Positions 41,462 through 50,647 are shown, counted from the stretch's first letter. The stretch is 64,000 bases of DNA from JACQAP01 sp035275265 (GCA_035275265.1 DATENC010000029.1:1-64000); one strand, 5' to 3'. The notes: generated by a model not told the origin, from the letters alone. Program-made: numbers and translations.

Positions 41462-42319
41462 TCAGAGGCTCAGAATACGCAACTCCAGAGCCTTGCCGAC
41501 TGCCTGCGCGCGGTTGACCACGTTCAGCTTGCGCAATATTTTCTGCACATGATTCTTGACCGTCAGAGGGCTGATGTTGAGGATGGCACCAATCTCGAAA
41601 TTGCTCTTGCCGAGATAGATCCACCTCAGAATTTCCTGTTCCCTGGTCGTGATGGTGCTTGTTTTCGTGGGCTTCGGGGCATCATTGCCCCGGGTGCGTC
41701 CGTTCATTCGGGTGCGCATCCACGCCGAGTGCAGGAACGGCACCACCAGTTGCGCGAGGTAGGCCTGCCTGTACGCGTCCGGTCGCGGTGCGCAGGCAAA
41801 GGTGAAAAAACTATCCGCGAGGCCATCGGAATCGTGGGTCCCGTGCGCGACCAGGTTCGTCGCCCCAATCCTCTCCAGTTCCCGCGCGAAGGCGCCTCCG
41901 GCCAACGCGCTCAGGTCACCGACGTCGCATACCACAGGGCGGAAACGGCGCTCCTCCCAGACCTTTATGAGGCTTGGCGCGACCGGCGCATCCCGCAGGA
42001 AAGCTTCGCTGAAGATCGTGGGATCCGGAGCGTTCACCGCAAAACTGTCCGCAGAAAAGGACATCGGTTCGCCGTTGCGCAGCGCGCAAATCAACACTTC
42101 ATGCCTGATCAGGCTTTGAAGAAGCCCCTGCGTCCAACTGAAGAAGTGCGGCCGCGCGTACACCCTCAATGAGGTATCCAGGTTGAGCATCAGGGACTCC
42201 TGTTCGCCGGCGCCCAAAGTCTCGAGAGTACCGGTCGCGAGATCTTTCGCATCGAACTGTGCAGTTAGTCCGGCGTCAGGTTCATAGCGCTGCGGCATTT
42301 CTGGTGTGATCAGTTGCAT
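41462..42319 (-). CDS. epsA: LuxR-type transcriptional regulator EpsA
   Basis: A 285-residue regulator. The N-terminal 200 residues match the EpsA-type sensor region (LMLNLDTSLRVYARPHFFSW, LLQSLIRHEVLICALRNGEP). The C-terminus is a LuxR/NarL helix-turn-helix: TITTREQEILRWIYLGKSNF and ILNISPLTVKNHVQKILRKL. Proteins of this type are found next to epsB and control exopolysaccharide and PEP-CTERM genes. It is divergent from epsB, with the control region 42320-42530 between them. LuxR-type proteins bind 18-20 bp dyads, so EpsA is the best local candidate to read the ten 18-bp dyads; no direct evidence is available. Confidence 0.88.
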   Translation of the reverse strand: MQLITPEMPQRYEPDAGLTAQFDAKDLATGTLETLGAGEQESLMLNLDTSLRVYARPHFFSWTQGLLQSLIRHEVLICALRNGEPMSFSADSFAVNAPDPTIFSEAFLRDAPVAPSLIKVWEERRFRPVVCDVGDLSALAGGAFARELERIGATNLVAHGTHDSDGLADSFFTFACAPRPDAYRQAYLAQLVVPFLHSAWMRTRMNGRTRGNDAPKPTKTSTITTREQEILRWIYLGKSNFEIGAILNISPLTVKNHVQKILRKLNVVNRAQAVGKALELRILSL

Positions 42320-42529
42320 CGCGCGTTCACCATCAAAAGTAGAGTGAGGAATATAGTTGGTCGCGTATTACATGGAGATGACACAAAAACCAGACATAGG
42401 CCGGTCTGCGTCATGAACCGCAACCTGTTATTTCCATGGATATCATTGCGCGTCGTCATCGCTCATGGATTGACATTCGAGTGCCGGACCCGGCAGTACG
42501 CAGCCGGATATGGCCCGTTCGGCTCTGCA

Positions 42530-44083
42530 ATGCCACGGGCAAGGAATTCGGCGTTGGAAAACCAAGGGACATTCCAGAGTAGTCCGATAGGGCTATCGCG
42601 ACTGCGCTCCTCCCACGTCGTCGTAGAACGCCCCCTGGCCTATCCTTCATTCGCATCGTTAACAAGCGGCTTTGCCGATTCCACCTTGCCTGCCTTCCAC
42701 AACACTCAACCACGCCTGTCACTCAGTCAACTTGGCCCGGCTGCGCTGGTGCGCGCCGCGATCGATCCGGTGGTAGCCATCGGCACCCTGGTGATATCGG
42801 TCCTGTGGTTCGATGGACGTTTCGATGGCTCTTACCTGATTCTCGCACTACTCTTGTTTTCGATGACATATCCGAACAGTCTGGCGCGCGATGCCTCCGA
42901 TTCCGGCGCGCTGATGCGCGACGTCGTCACGGGCTGGCTGGCAATAGTCGTGCTGCTCACGTTGATCGGGTGGGTATCGGGAACGCTGGGCTCATTCGAC
43001 CAGCGAGCCATCCTGACGTGGTTTATCGCAACCCCACTGTTGCTGTTTACGGCCCACCGCCTTATCCCTGTGATACTGCCGCGGTTGCTCGCCGCCGAAG
43101 GACTGCAACGGACGGCCGTCATTGCAGGCGCAAACGAAACCGGGTGCAGGCTCGCCGAACGTATCGGTGCCAGTCCGTTGCTCGGCATCCGCGTCGCCGG
43201 TTTTTTTGACGACCGCGGCACCGACCGGCTTGAGGCTATCAGCGGCGGGGTAGCCCTGGGCTCTCTGAGCCGGCTTGCGCAGTACGTGAAGACACACCGG
43301 ATAGACCTCATCTATATCGCGTTGCCGATGGCTTCGCAGCCGCGGATTCTCCGGCTGCTGGAAGAACTGCACGATACGACCGCTTCGGTCTACTTTGCTC
43401 CGGACGTTTATTTGATCGACCTGATTCAAGCGCGGGTGGACACCATTGGAGGCTTGCCCGTGGTCGCGGTGTGCGAGTCGCCATTCTACGGGGCGAGCGC
43501 GCTTATCAAGCGCGTTAGCGACATCGTCCTCGCGTCCGCGATCCTGGCCCTGGTGTTGCCGCTCATGCTTGCCATCGCAATCGGCGTGAAACTGGGTTCG
43601 CCGGGTCCGGCACTGTTCAAACAGCGCCGTTATGGCCTGGACGGCAGAGAAATCGTGGTCTACAAGTTTCGGTCGATGCGCGTACTCGAGGATGGAAACG
43701 TCATCAGGCAGGCTACACGCGATGACCCACGCGTCACCCCTTTCGGCGCGTTCCTGCGAGCAACCTCCCTCGACGAGTTGCCGCAATTCATCAATGTGCT
43801 GCAAGGACGCATGAGCGTCGTTGGGCCGCGTCCTCATGCCGTAGCGCACAACGAGATGTATCGCAAACTCATTCGCGGCTACATGATCCGCCACAAGGTG
43901 AAACCCGGCATCACCGGCCTGGCGCAAGTCAACGGCCTGCGCGGTGAAACCAGTTCCCTCGACAGGATGCGGGAGCGCATCACGTACGATCTTACGTACC
44001 TCCGGAGATGGTCGTTGTTGCTCGATCTGCAGATCGTGCTGAAGACGATCTTCGTCGTGCTAAGAAAGCACAATGCCTATTGA
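42530..44083 (+). CDS. epsB: undecaprenyl-phosphate sugar phosphotransferase EpsB
   Basis: About 517 residues. Five N-terminal transmembrane segments and the CoA-binding-like cytoplasmic domain (RTAVIAGANETGCRLAERIG) are followed by the C-terminal bacterial sugar transferase domain. That domain has ALFKQRRYGLDGREIVVYKF, RSMRVLEDG, RVTPFGAFLRATSLDELPQF and GPRPHAVAHNEMYR, then KPGITGLAQVNGLRGE. It starts the repeat unit by moving a hexose-1-phosphate (probably glucose) to undecaprenyl phosphate. The start is unsure: ATG 42413, ATG 42530 and TTG 42554 (with AAGGA eight bases ahead) are all in frame. The transmembrane core begins near SQLGPAALVRAAID. Confidence 0.88.
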   Translation: MPRARNSALENQGTFQSSPIGLSRLRSSHVVVERPLAYPSFASLTSGFADSTLPAFHNTQPRLSLSQLGPAALVRAAIDPVVAIGTLVISVLWFDGRFDGSYLILALLLFSMTYPNSLARDASDSGALMRDVVTGWLAIVVLLTLIGWVSGTLGSFDQRAILTWFIATPLLLFTAHRLIPVILPRLLAAEGLQRTAVIAGANETGCRLAERIGASPLLGIRVAGFFDDRGTDRLEAISGGVALGSLSRLAQYVKTHRIDLIYIALPMASQPRILRLLEELHDTTASVYFAPDVYLIDLIQARVDTIGGLPVVAVCESPFYGASALIKRVSDIVLASAILALVLPLMLAIAIGVKLGSPGPALFKQRRYGLDGREIVVYKFRSMRVLEDGNVIRQATRDDPRVTPFGAFLRATSLDELPQFINVLQGRMSVVGPRPHAVAHNEMYRKLIRGYMIRHKVKPGITGLAQVNGLRGETSSLDRMRERITYDLTYLRRWSLLLDLQIVLKTIFVVLRKHNAY

Positions 44084-44167
44084 TCAGCGGGGCCCGGCCT
44101 ACCATGGTGACTTTGCGACGACCGGGTCCAAACCGCCGCGCGCTCCGTTCAATCCGGGACTGATGGG

Positions 44168-46009
44168 ATGAAAGGCGACAACGCCCTGTGCGGCATCGTC
44201 GGGGCGGTCGCCCAGCGTAACGTCGTGCCGATATTGCTCGAAGGCCTGGGCCGCCTGGAATACCGCGACTACGATTCTGCCGGCGTCGCGGTGATCAATG
44301 GGACGTTGCAGCGGCTGCGCAGCGCCGGCCGAGTGGAAAACCTTGTACAACTGACGGCGGAACGCGGCCTGATGGGAAACATCGGGATCGCACATACGCG
44401 TCGCGCAATTCTGGGGACCCCGTCCGAGAGGAACGCGCACCCTCACGTATCGGGGAGTGTGTCGGTGGTACATAACGGCATTATTGAGAATCACGAGGAA
44501 GTGCGACGGAAACTGATGGCAAAGGGGTACAAGTTCGAGTCCGAAACCGATACGGAAGTAATCGTCCATCTGGTTCACTCCCACCTGTCCACTCGCCGCG
44601 GCCTGCTCGACGCGGTGCGTCGAAGCGTAAAGGAGTTGGTCGGATCCTACGCGATCGTCGTGATCGCCGCGGCGGACCCGGTAAGGCTGGTGGTGGCCCG
44701 CGCGGGTGCCCCACTTCTCCTTGGTCTGGGTGACGGCGAAAACTTCACAGCCTCGGACACGTCCGCCCTGCTTCAGATCACGCAACGCATAATCCAGCTC
44801 GAAGAAGGCGACTGCGCGCAGGTCGGCCTTACAGGCGTGCATATCGTGGACGCCAAGGGCAACGTGGTCGAGCGTCCACTACAGGTGAGTCGGCCTGCCC
44901 GAAAATCAATCGCCCTCGGGTCCTACAGCCATTTCATGCAAAAGGAGATCTTCGAGCAGCCAGCGGCGATCGAAAGCGCGCTCAATACGGCAATCAACGC
45001 GCACCGCGTCTCGCCGAACGTATTCGGTCCGGCAGCCGGACCCGCGTTTGCAAATGTGGACGCGGCTTTGATCCTGGCTTGCGGAACCAGTTACCACGCG
45101 GGCATGGTGGGACGATACTGGCTGGAATGCCTCGCGGGGCTTCCCGCCACCGTCGAGATCGCCAGCGAGTATCGGTATCGCAAACCGGTTTCCAACCCCC
45201 GGGCGCTGGTCATCGTGATCTCCCAATCGGGTGAGACCGCGGACACGCTGGCCGCACTTCATCATGCGAGGTCGCTTGGCCACCGCTACATCCTGTCGAT
45301 CTGCAACGTGCCCGAATCGGCACTGATGCGAGCATCGGAACTCGGATTTCTCACGCACGCCGGTCCCGAGATCGGGGTCGCGTCAACCAAGACCTTCACC
45401 ACACAGCTCGCCACGCTGCTGCTGCTTGCCATTGTGCTCGCCCGGCTTCGAAACCGCATTTCGGTGGAGCGCGAGGAAGAACTGCTGGATGCGCTGCGAA
45501 ACCTGCCCGCTGCCGTGTACGGCGCGCTTGGTTCCGAGCCGCAGATCAGGACATGGGCGGAAACATTCACGCAATGCGAGCACGTCTTGTTCATCGCCCG
45601 CGGCATCCACTATCCTATAGCGATGGAGGGAGCGTTCAAGCTGAAGGAGGTCTCCCATATCCATGCCGAGGCCTACACGGCCGGCAAACTCAAACACGGG
45701 CCTCTAGCACTGGCAGACACGCACGTGCCGGTCGTCGCTATTGCGCCGAACGATGAACTTCTTGACGAGCTGAAGTCGAACCTGCAGGAAGTGCGCGCCC
45801 GGGGTGCGGAATTGCATATTCTGGGTGATCAAACCACCCGCTTCAGCGATAGCGACGAAGGCATGCACGTCATCCGGATTTGCGAGCACACTGCCGTGCT
45901 ATCCCCGATCGTGCATGCCATACCGCTTCAGTTGCTCGCCTACCATGCGGCCTTGCTCCGCGGCAACAACGTCGACAAGCCGGGGAATCTGACCAAGTCC
46001 GTGCCGTAG
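44168..46009 (+). CDS. glmS: GlmS-like glucosamine-6-phosphate synthase, divergent paralogue
   Basis: A 613-residue protein aligned end to end with GlmS: an N-terminal Ntn glutaminase domain and two SIS isomerase domains (ILACGTSYHAGMVGRYWLE, VISQSGETADTLAALHHARS, GVASTKTFTTQLATLLL, ending LTKSVP). From ATG 44168 it reads MKGDNALCGIVGAV, so the nucleophilic Cys is at position 8, not 2. A CTG at 44186 directly before the TGC, with AAAGGCG ahead, could give the expected start. The glutamine-binding motif TRWATHG reads TRRAILG, and LEYRGYDSAG reads LEYRDYDSAG. It may use ammonia or work as an isomerase only. It lies 84 bases after epsB and probably supplies amino sugar for the polymer. Confidence 0.85.
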   Translation: MKGDNALCGIVGAVAQRNVVPILLEGLGRLEYRDYDSAGVAVINGTLQRLRSAGRVENLVQLTAERGLMGNIGIAHTRRAILGTPSERNAHPHVSGSVSVVHNGIIENHEEVRRKLMAKGYKFESETDTEVIVHLVHSHLSTRRGLLDAVRRSVKELVGSYAIVVIAAADPVRLVVARAGAPLLLGLGDGENFTASDTSALLQITQRIIQLEEGDCAQVGLTGVHIVDAKGNVVERPLQVSRPARKSIALGSYSHFMQKEIFEQPAAIESALNTAINAHRVSPNVFGPAAGPAFANVDAALILACGTSYHAGMVGRYWLECLAGLPATVEIASEYRYRKPVSNPRALVIVISQSGETADTLAALHHARSLGHRYILSICNVPESALMRASELGFLTHAGPEIGVASTKTFTTQLATLLLLAIVLARLRNRISVEREEELLDALRNLPAAVYGALGSEPQIRTWAETFTQCEHVLFIARGIHYPIAMEGAFKLKEVSHIHAEAYTAGKLKHGPLALADTHVPVVAIAPNDELLDELKSNLQEVRARGAELHILGDQTTRFSDSDEGMHVIRICEHTAVLSPIVHAIPLQLLAYHAALLRGNNVDKPGNLTKSVP

Positions 46010-46056
46010 AGTAGGCTCGCGCGCCAAGAGCAGCGCCCGGACTGCAATCCGTGAAA

Positions 46057-46830
46057 TCAAACGAACTGCGCAATTACGCCTGATGTATCACGCTGCGTGG
46101 GGAAAGTATTTCTAAGTCCGGCTCGATTCGGATTTTCGGCGTCCGCTTCGCTTCTAAAGCGGTATCCGAGTCCGCGTACTGTCTCGATTGCCTTGTCATG
46201 TCCGGTCGGCGCCAGTCCCTGGCGAAGCCTGCGGATGTGAACGTCAACGGTACGTTCTTCGACGAATGCGTCGTGGCCCCAGATTTCATCGAGGAGCTTG
46301 GCGCGGCTGAAAATACGGCCGACATGGGTCATGAAGAAATGCAACAAACGGAATTCGGTGGTCCACAAATCGATTTCGGCGTCGCCGGCAGTTATGCGCC
46401 GCGCCGCAGGGTCCAGCGAAAGCCCCGAAATCTCGACCACGTCGTCGGCGAGTTGCGGGGTGCGCCGGCGCATCACCGCCTTGATGCGCGCAAGCAACTC
46501 GCGCCCGGAATACGGCTTCGTCACATAGTCGTCCGCTCCGCCTTCCAACGCCGCCACCTTGTCCTGTTCTTCCGATCGGTCGCTCAGCAGGACGATCGAG
46601 ATGTCCCTGGTGCGTTGATCACTGCGAAGCCGGCGCGTGAAAGGTAGACCCGGAATTCCCGGCAATACCCAGTCGAGCAGAATCAGGTCGGGTCGGAACT
46701 CGCGCACCAGTGCCTCCGCTTGCGGGACATCGCCGGCGCAACGCACCTCGTATCCGGAACTCTGAAGATTGGCCGCAAGCAACTGGCGAGCAGGTGCCTC
46801 GTCTTCGACTACGAGGATGGAACCGTCCAT
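46057..46830 (-). CDS. PhoB-like OmpR-family response regulator
   Basis: A 257-residue response regulator. The receiver domain begins SILVVEDEAPARQLLAANLQ, with the phosphoacceptor Asp in DLILLDWVLPGIPG and the conserved Lys in DDYVTKPYSGRELLARIKAV. The winged-helix output domain has ITAGDAEIDLWTTEFRLLHF and FVEERTVDVHIRRLRQGL, ending GLGYRFRSEAD. The overall likeness is to PhoB. ATG 46830 has AAGGAG ahead. No phoR-type kinase is adjacent; the kinase at 47621-48733 is of another type. About 30 residues beyond the usual PhoB end (NTFPTQRDTSGVIAQFV) are unrecognised. A decayed partial copy lies upstream. Confidence 0.86.
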   Translation of the reverse strand: MDGSILVVEDEAPARQLLAANLQSSGYEVRCAGDVPQAEALVREFRPDLILLDWVLPGIPGLPFTRRLRSDQRTRDISIVLLSDRSEEQDKVAALEGGADDYVTKPYSGRELLARIKAVMRRRTPQLADDVVEISGLSLDPAARRITAGDAEIDLWTTEFRLLHFFMTHVGRIFSRAKLLDEIWGHDAFVEERTVDVHIRRLRQGLAPTGHDKAIETVRGLGYRFRSEADAENPNRAGLRNTFPTQRDTSGVIAQFV

Positions 46831-47000
46831 TGCCGTCTCCTTGGTTGATTGACCGATCCTCGGAAGCTCGTTGCGCACATCCGTTTTGCATGTCAAACGT
46901 TCGTGCGGTCCGTCGCCATTCTTGGTGCGGTCGACGTACTAATGGTAGTGGCTCGTCCAGGGGTCCACCATTCGGCGCAAACCTGATTTTTCGGTAGCGG

Positions 47001-47034
47001 GATCGTGGCTCTTTGTAGCAGGCTGTCTACAGCC
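47001..47034. repeat. 34-bp REP-like repeat, copy 1
   Basis: Begins GATCGTGGCTCTTTGTAGCA and ends GGCTGTCTACAGCC, where GGCTGT-CT-ACAGCC is a perfect dyad. It shares 31 of 34 bases with copy 2 at 47510-47543. The two copies bracket the decayed response-regulator fragment. Confidence 0.7.
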
Positions 47035-47068
47035 CGCCGTTGACCGGCGGGCGCAAAACGTCGATCGG

Positions 47069-47300
47069 CGAGCAGCAACTAGGATGCTCCGGATCGGTTA
47101 CATGTCCCTGGTACGTTGATCGCGGCGACCGGGGCGTGAACGGACGCCCCGGAATGCTTGGCAATACCAGTCGAGCAAGACGAGGTACGGGAACTCGCAC
47201 AGCAGTGCCCTCGGCTTGCGGGACATCGCCGGCGCAACCCACAGCGTATCCGGAACTCTGAAGACTGTACCCCTCCGCCCCACGAGGATCTGTGCGTCTG
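47069..47300 (-). pseudogene. decayed partial copy of the PhoB-like receiver domain
   Basis: The segment parallels bases of the intact gene around 46580-46815. Long shared strings include ATGTCCCTGG, GCTTGCGGGACATCGCCGGC and TATCCGGAACTCTGAAG. Read in the matching frame it shows LQSSGYAVGCAGDVPQAE beside LQSSGYEVRCAGDVPQAE of the intact protein, then frameshifts, loses about 30 bases near its start and lacks the phosphoacceptor region and the output domain. It has no independent function that can be seen. It marks a past duplication between 34-bp repeats. Confidence 0.8.
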
Positions 47301-47620
47301 CCCACTTACTCGCAAGGAAGTCGCCAGACACTCCGCGTTTGCGACTATGAGCACTAGAAGGGCGCTGCACGACGACCCGCTTGTTCTTCGTACAAATGTT
47401 GCTCCAACCAGCACAACTAACAACGGGAAATCGTGATCCTGGTTTGGCCCGCTCGCGGAGGATCGAGTAATCCCTTACAACCGGTGTTGGTCTGATTGTT
47501 GTGTAGAAAGATCGTGCGTCTTTGTAGCAGTCTGTCTACAGCCTGTCGGTGCCGTGCCGAGCGACACGTGCGGTGACACGGGAACAGCGCGTTGCCGGGC
47601 TATCATGTCAATCATCCTGG
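47301..47620. other. intergenic region with REP-like repeat
   Basis: 320 bases between the response-regulator remnant and the kinase stop. Apart from the second 34-bp repeat (47510-47543) nothing was recognised. Confidence 0.5.
47510..47543. repeat. 34-bp REP-like repeat, copy 2
   Basis: Begins GATCGTGCGTCTTTGTAGCA and ends GTCTGTCTACAGCC; direct repeat of copy 1 with three differences, 509 bases away. The central dyad is weakened here by a G-to-T change. Confidence 0.7.
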
Positions 47621-48733
47621 TTACTTCTGGGGATGCGACATCGGGATTGAAACGGAGACGGTCGTGCCGCGGCCGGCCGCGCCCTGAATATTTACCCTGC
47701 CGCCGAAGAGTTGGGCACGTTCCTGCATCCCCAACAGACCGAGCGCCCCGTGGCCGCCAATCTGACTTTCGGATATTCCGATGCCGTCATCCGCAACCTT
47801 GAGCTCCAGAAGTTCGTGGGAAATACTCATGTCCACGTTGACGCTGCTCGCCTTTGCGTGGCGTGCGATGTTCGTCAGAATTTCCTGAAATATCCGGAAT
47901 ACAGCGGTTGATAGTTCATTGTCCAGAACTGCCTGGTCCTCAGGAAGCTTGAGCCGACATCGCATTCCCATGCGTTTCTGGAACTCCTTTGCCTGCCAGC
48001 CGATGGCCGCCACCAGCCCCATGTCGTCCAGAATCTCGGGCCTCAGGCCGGTCGAGATCCTTCGAATGAGATGCATCGTAGAATCGATGAGTTGGCTCAT
48101 GCCTTCGGCCTTTTCCACAAACTGCTTCTCGGACCCCGCAAGCCGTTTGGCCAGCCATGTCACATCCATCTTGAGGCCGGTCAGCACCTGCCCAAGCTCG
48201 TCGTGTATCTCGCGGGCAATTCGGGCACGCTCTTCTTCGCGTATGGATATAAGGCGCGCGGTCAGCGCCCGCAACTTCACTTCGGACTCGCGCAACTGCG
48301 TCTCCGCAACTTTTCGCTCTTTGATTTCGTTGGTCAGCGCCGCGTTCTTCTTGTGCAGATCGACAAATACCGACACTTTCGAACGCAGCACCTCGGCCAC
48401 CAGCGGCTTTATTAGGTAATCCACGGCGCCGACTTCGTAGCCGCGGAACGCGAATTCCATTTCCGTGGACACCCCGGTAAGAAAGATTATCGGCGTGTGC
48501 CGTGACCGCTCGCGCCGGCGGATCGTGCGGGCGGTTTCGAAGCCGTCCATTCCCGGCATTCGCACATCCAGAAGAATTACTGCAAGGTTGTGCTTGAGCA
48601 CGAAGCGCAACGCCTCTTCGCCTGACTGCGCGCGCAGCAGATTCTGCCCCAGCGGTTCCAGAAGGCCTTCGAGCGCCAGCAGGTTCTTGGGCTCGTCGTC
48701 GACCATCAAAATATCCGCTTTCATGTCATCCAT
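47621..48733 (-). CDS. receiver domain-histidine kinase (NarX/DegS-type HisKA_3)
   Basis: A 370-residue cytoplasmic protein. Residues 1-125 are a receiver domain (ADILMVDDEPKNLLALEGLL, Asp in VILLDVRMPGMDG, Lys in VDYLIKPLV). A coiled coil (about 125-165) leads to a HisKA_3 dimerisation domain with the phospho-His in ERARIAREIHDELGQVLTGL, then a HATPase with the N box EILTNIARHAKAS, G1 box VADDGIGI and G2 box GLLGMQERAQLFGG. No transmembrane segment. It would pass phosphate to a NarL-type regulator; none is next to it, so its partner is unknown. The adjacent PhoB-like gene is an atypical partner. Confidence 0.86.
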   Translation of the reverse strand: MDDMKADILMVDDEPKNLLALEGLLEPLGQNLLRAQSGEEALRFVLKHNLAVILLDVRMPGMDGFETARTIRRRERSRHTPIIFLTGVSTEMEFAFRGYEVGAVDYLIKPLVAEVLRSKVSVFVDLHKKNAALTNEIKERKVAETQLRESEVKLRALTARLISIREEERARIAREIHDELGQVLTGLKMDVTWLAKRLAGSEKQFVEKAEGMSQLIDSTMHLIRRISTGLRPEILDDMGLVAAIGWQAKEFQKRMGMRCRLKLPEDQAVLDNELSTAVFRIFQEILTNIARHAKASSVNVDMSISHELLELKVADDGIGISESQIGGHGALGLLGMQERAQLFGGRVNIQGAAGRGTTVSVSIPMSHPQK

Positions 48734-49172
48734 GCGAGATTTCGCCCTCCGGTCGTTCCTTCCGTCCGCACGCCGTGCAAATGCAGCGGATGCTCCGATC
48801 TGCTTCGATACTGACTATATCCGATCGAGAAGTTGTGTGTGAGATGACAACGGTTCAGGCTGCGAACGCACTTTCCTCTGCCTGGAAGGTATCCATGCGT
48901 CGCCCTTCCTTTGGCGGACCGGCTTTGCGTACCATACCCGCTCTCCTGCTCCGCCGCATATTTTGGTGCCGGGAATTGGAAATGACAATGAACGTGCTGA
49001 GAAATCCCTTCAGGTGTCTGATGAAACAATAACTTATTGGGAAACAGTGGCGACCCGACCCCGGGTTTCCTTTTCTTCAGCGCTCACGCCTGACTCCAGT
49101 TTCCGGTACCCTACTTTCGCAGCCGCAGAGCCCATTCATTGATACGACTGCTGGCCCGTCCAGCGCATTCTT
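48734..49172. other. intergenic region, nothing recognised
   Basis: 439 bases between the kinase (transcribed leftwards) and the lipoprotein gene (rightwards). It should contain both promoters. I found no strong dyad, hairpin or coding frame; an 85-codon frame at 48775-49032 on the plus strand lacks a ribosome site and a recognisable pattern. Confidence 0.4.
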
Positions 49173-50099
49173 GTGCGAAAACTATTCCTTGCTGTTTCCG
49201 CGGCGATTTTTTTTGCAGCCTGTACTTCCTCATGGCACGAACAGGTTGTCGCCCTGCCGGATGAAACATTGCCCACGTCCGGATTGTCTGCGCTGACGCT
49301 CATCCCAACCGACAATCCCGCTTTCGCTTTCCGCGCCCTCTCCGAGCGCGTGCCGGTCATCTTGTCTCTATGGAGCACCGACGAGACTGCGGTACGGGAT
49401 GCGTGCGATGCGCGCGAACGCAAAGGCAACGGCACGGAATCCCTCACCGCGGTGCTTGTTCCTTCCGGGAACCAGCATATTCTTTGGCGTCCCGCCCTTG
49501 CGGATGCGAAAGTGGAAGAGGCGATGCAAAGCTATGCGCGTGTGACCGCGCAGGACGCGCGCCGGCCGTTCTACGCTGATCCGGAACGAAGAAACCTTGA
49601 ACCGGCGTGGCGTTGTTTCCGCTTCACCCGCTTCGTCAATCGCGACGACGATGCGCCGGCATTCGACTTCGTCGGACAGTTGAGGCTCGGGGACAGCGGC
49701 GACTACGTCCAGGTGCGTCCGCTGCGGTTGTACGTCGCCGCGGGAACCGAGCGCAACCTGGCAATAGGCCTGCGGCTCGACGCCGTCTGGCGGCAGGGTA
49801 ACCTCGGCAAACTGGAGACCGTGTTCGAACCGGTATTGCTGGCGATGCGATTGAAATCTCAAACCGAGGCATTGCACTATTTTCTGGACAAATACTGGGA
49901 GCACTACCCGATCCTGCCGGTGGTTCCGGTATCGATGGATGCGCGCGGCCGCGTTGTGCAGACGGCACCGGCCACGGTGACTGTGACCGCGGTCGAGTTT
50001 CGCAAACCCGACCAGGCCAAGGACGCATTGCTGCGCACGGCACGCAGCGCCGGAGATCATCTGGGCGCCTTGATTGCCGCGGCCTTGACGGCACGCTAA
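49173..50099 (+). CDS. uncharacterised lipoprotein
   Basis: A 308-residue protein with GTG start. MRKLFLAVSAAIFFAACTSS is a lipoprotein signal with the cysteine at position 17. The mature part has mixed alpha/beta character, with GNQHILWRPALADAKVEEAM and RPLRLYVAAGTERNLAIGLR, and no known domain was recognised. It converges with the protease gene, overlapping by four bases. The location in a conserved housekeeping stretch suggests an envelope role, but nothing more specific can be said. Confidence 0.72.
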   Translation: MRKLFLAVSAAIFFAACTSSWHEQVVALPDETLPTSGLSALTLIPTDNPAFAFRALSERVPVILSLWSTDETAVRDACDARERKGNGTESLTAVLVPSGNQHILWRPALADAKVEEAMQSYARVTAQDARRPFYADPERRNLEPAWRCFRFTRFVNRDDDAPAFDFVGQLRLGDSGDYVQVRPLRLYVAAGTERNLAIGLRLDAVWRQGNLGKLETVFEPVLLAMRLKSQTEALHYFLDKYWEHYPILPVVPVSMDARGRVVQTAPATVTVTAVEFRKPDQAKDALLRTARSAGDHLGALIAAALTAR

Positions 50100-50647
50100 C
50101 TCAATGTTGCTGGAAGATGGGCCGGATAAACTTCGTTGTCGCGAATCGCGGTAAGGCCGCGACGAGACGACTGTTCACGCATGCGCAGGCGCATTGCACC
50201 GCCTGCCTGCGACACGTCGAAGTGACGCAGGAAGTTCTGGCCAAGCAGACCTTCCCCGTCGTGTGCCGGCATCACCGCAACCGTAAGGCCCGAAAGCTCG
50301 AATACGCCGGCCTTTACGGTCTGGCTTCTCACCACCGGACCCTCGACCGTGCCGTTGGCAGTGCTGAAATAGCCGGGGATCCCATCAGGCAATCCCGCGG
50401 CGCGGGCAAACTCCGCGCCCACCGCTACGTAGCTGGCGCCGGTGTCGATCATGAATCGCAGAGGCAAGCCGTTGATCGCGCCGTCGAGGTAGTAGTGGCC
50501 GTCGCGCGAGACCGGGATCACCAGCTCCTGCCTTCCATCGCCCAGCGAACGCACCATCGGCGGCCGCGCCATCATGCGCTCAGTGACGAGATAACCTGCG
50601 ATCACGAGGCCGATCCAGACCACGATCCAGAATAGATGTCCCTTCAT
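50096..50647 (-). CDS. retropepsin-like aspartic protease (clan AA)
   Basis: A 183-residue protein with an N-terminal membrane anchor (LFWIVVWIGLVIAGYLV) and a single retropepsin-type domain. It has LPLRFMIDTGASYVAVG, where DTGA is the catalytic motif, and GLLGQNFLRHFDV, the second family hallmark. Such proteins are common in proteobacteria as TIGR02281-like proteases. ATG 50647 was taken; longer starts only add a basic non-homologous segment. Location: inner membrane, with the domain facing the periplasm. It is separated from efp by 199 bases. Confidence 0.84.
   Translation of the reverse strand: MKGHLFWIVVWIGLVIAGYLVTERMMARPPMVRSLGDGRQELVIPVSRDGHYYLDGAINGLPLRFMIDTGASYVAVGAEFARAAGLPDGIPGYFSTANGTVEGPVVRSQTVKAGVFELSGLTVAVMPAHDGEGLLGQNFLRHFDVSQAGGAMRLRMREQSSRRGLTAIRDNEVYPAHLPATLS

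Noticed and set aside
48775..49032. 85-codon open frame in the gap after the kinase gene
   Set aside because: No ribosome site, no recognisable domain, unusual composition; probably the promoter region of the flanking genes.
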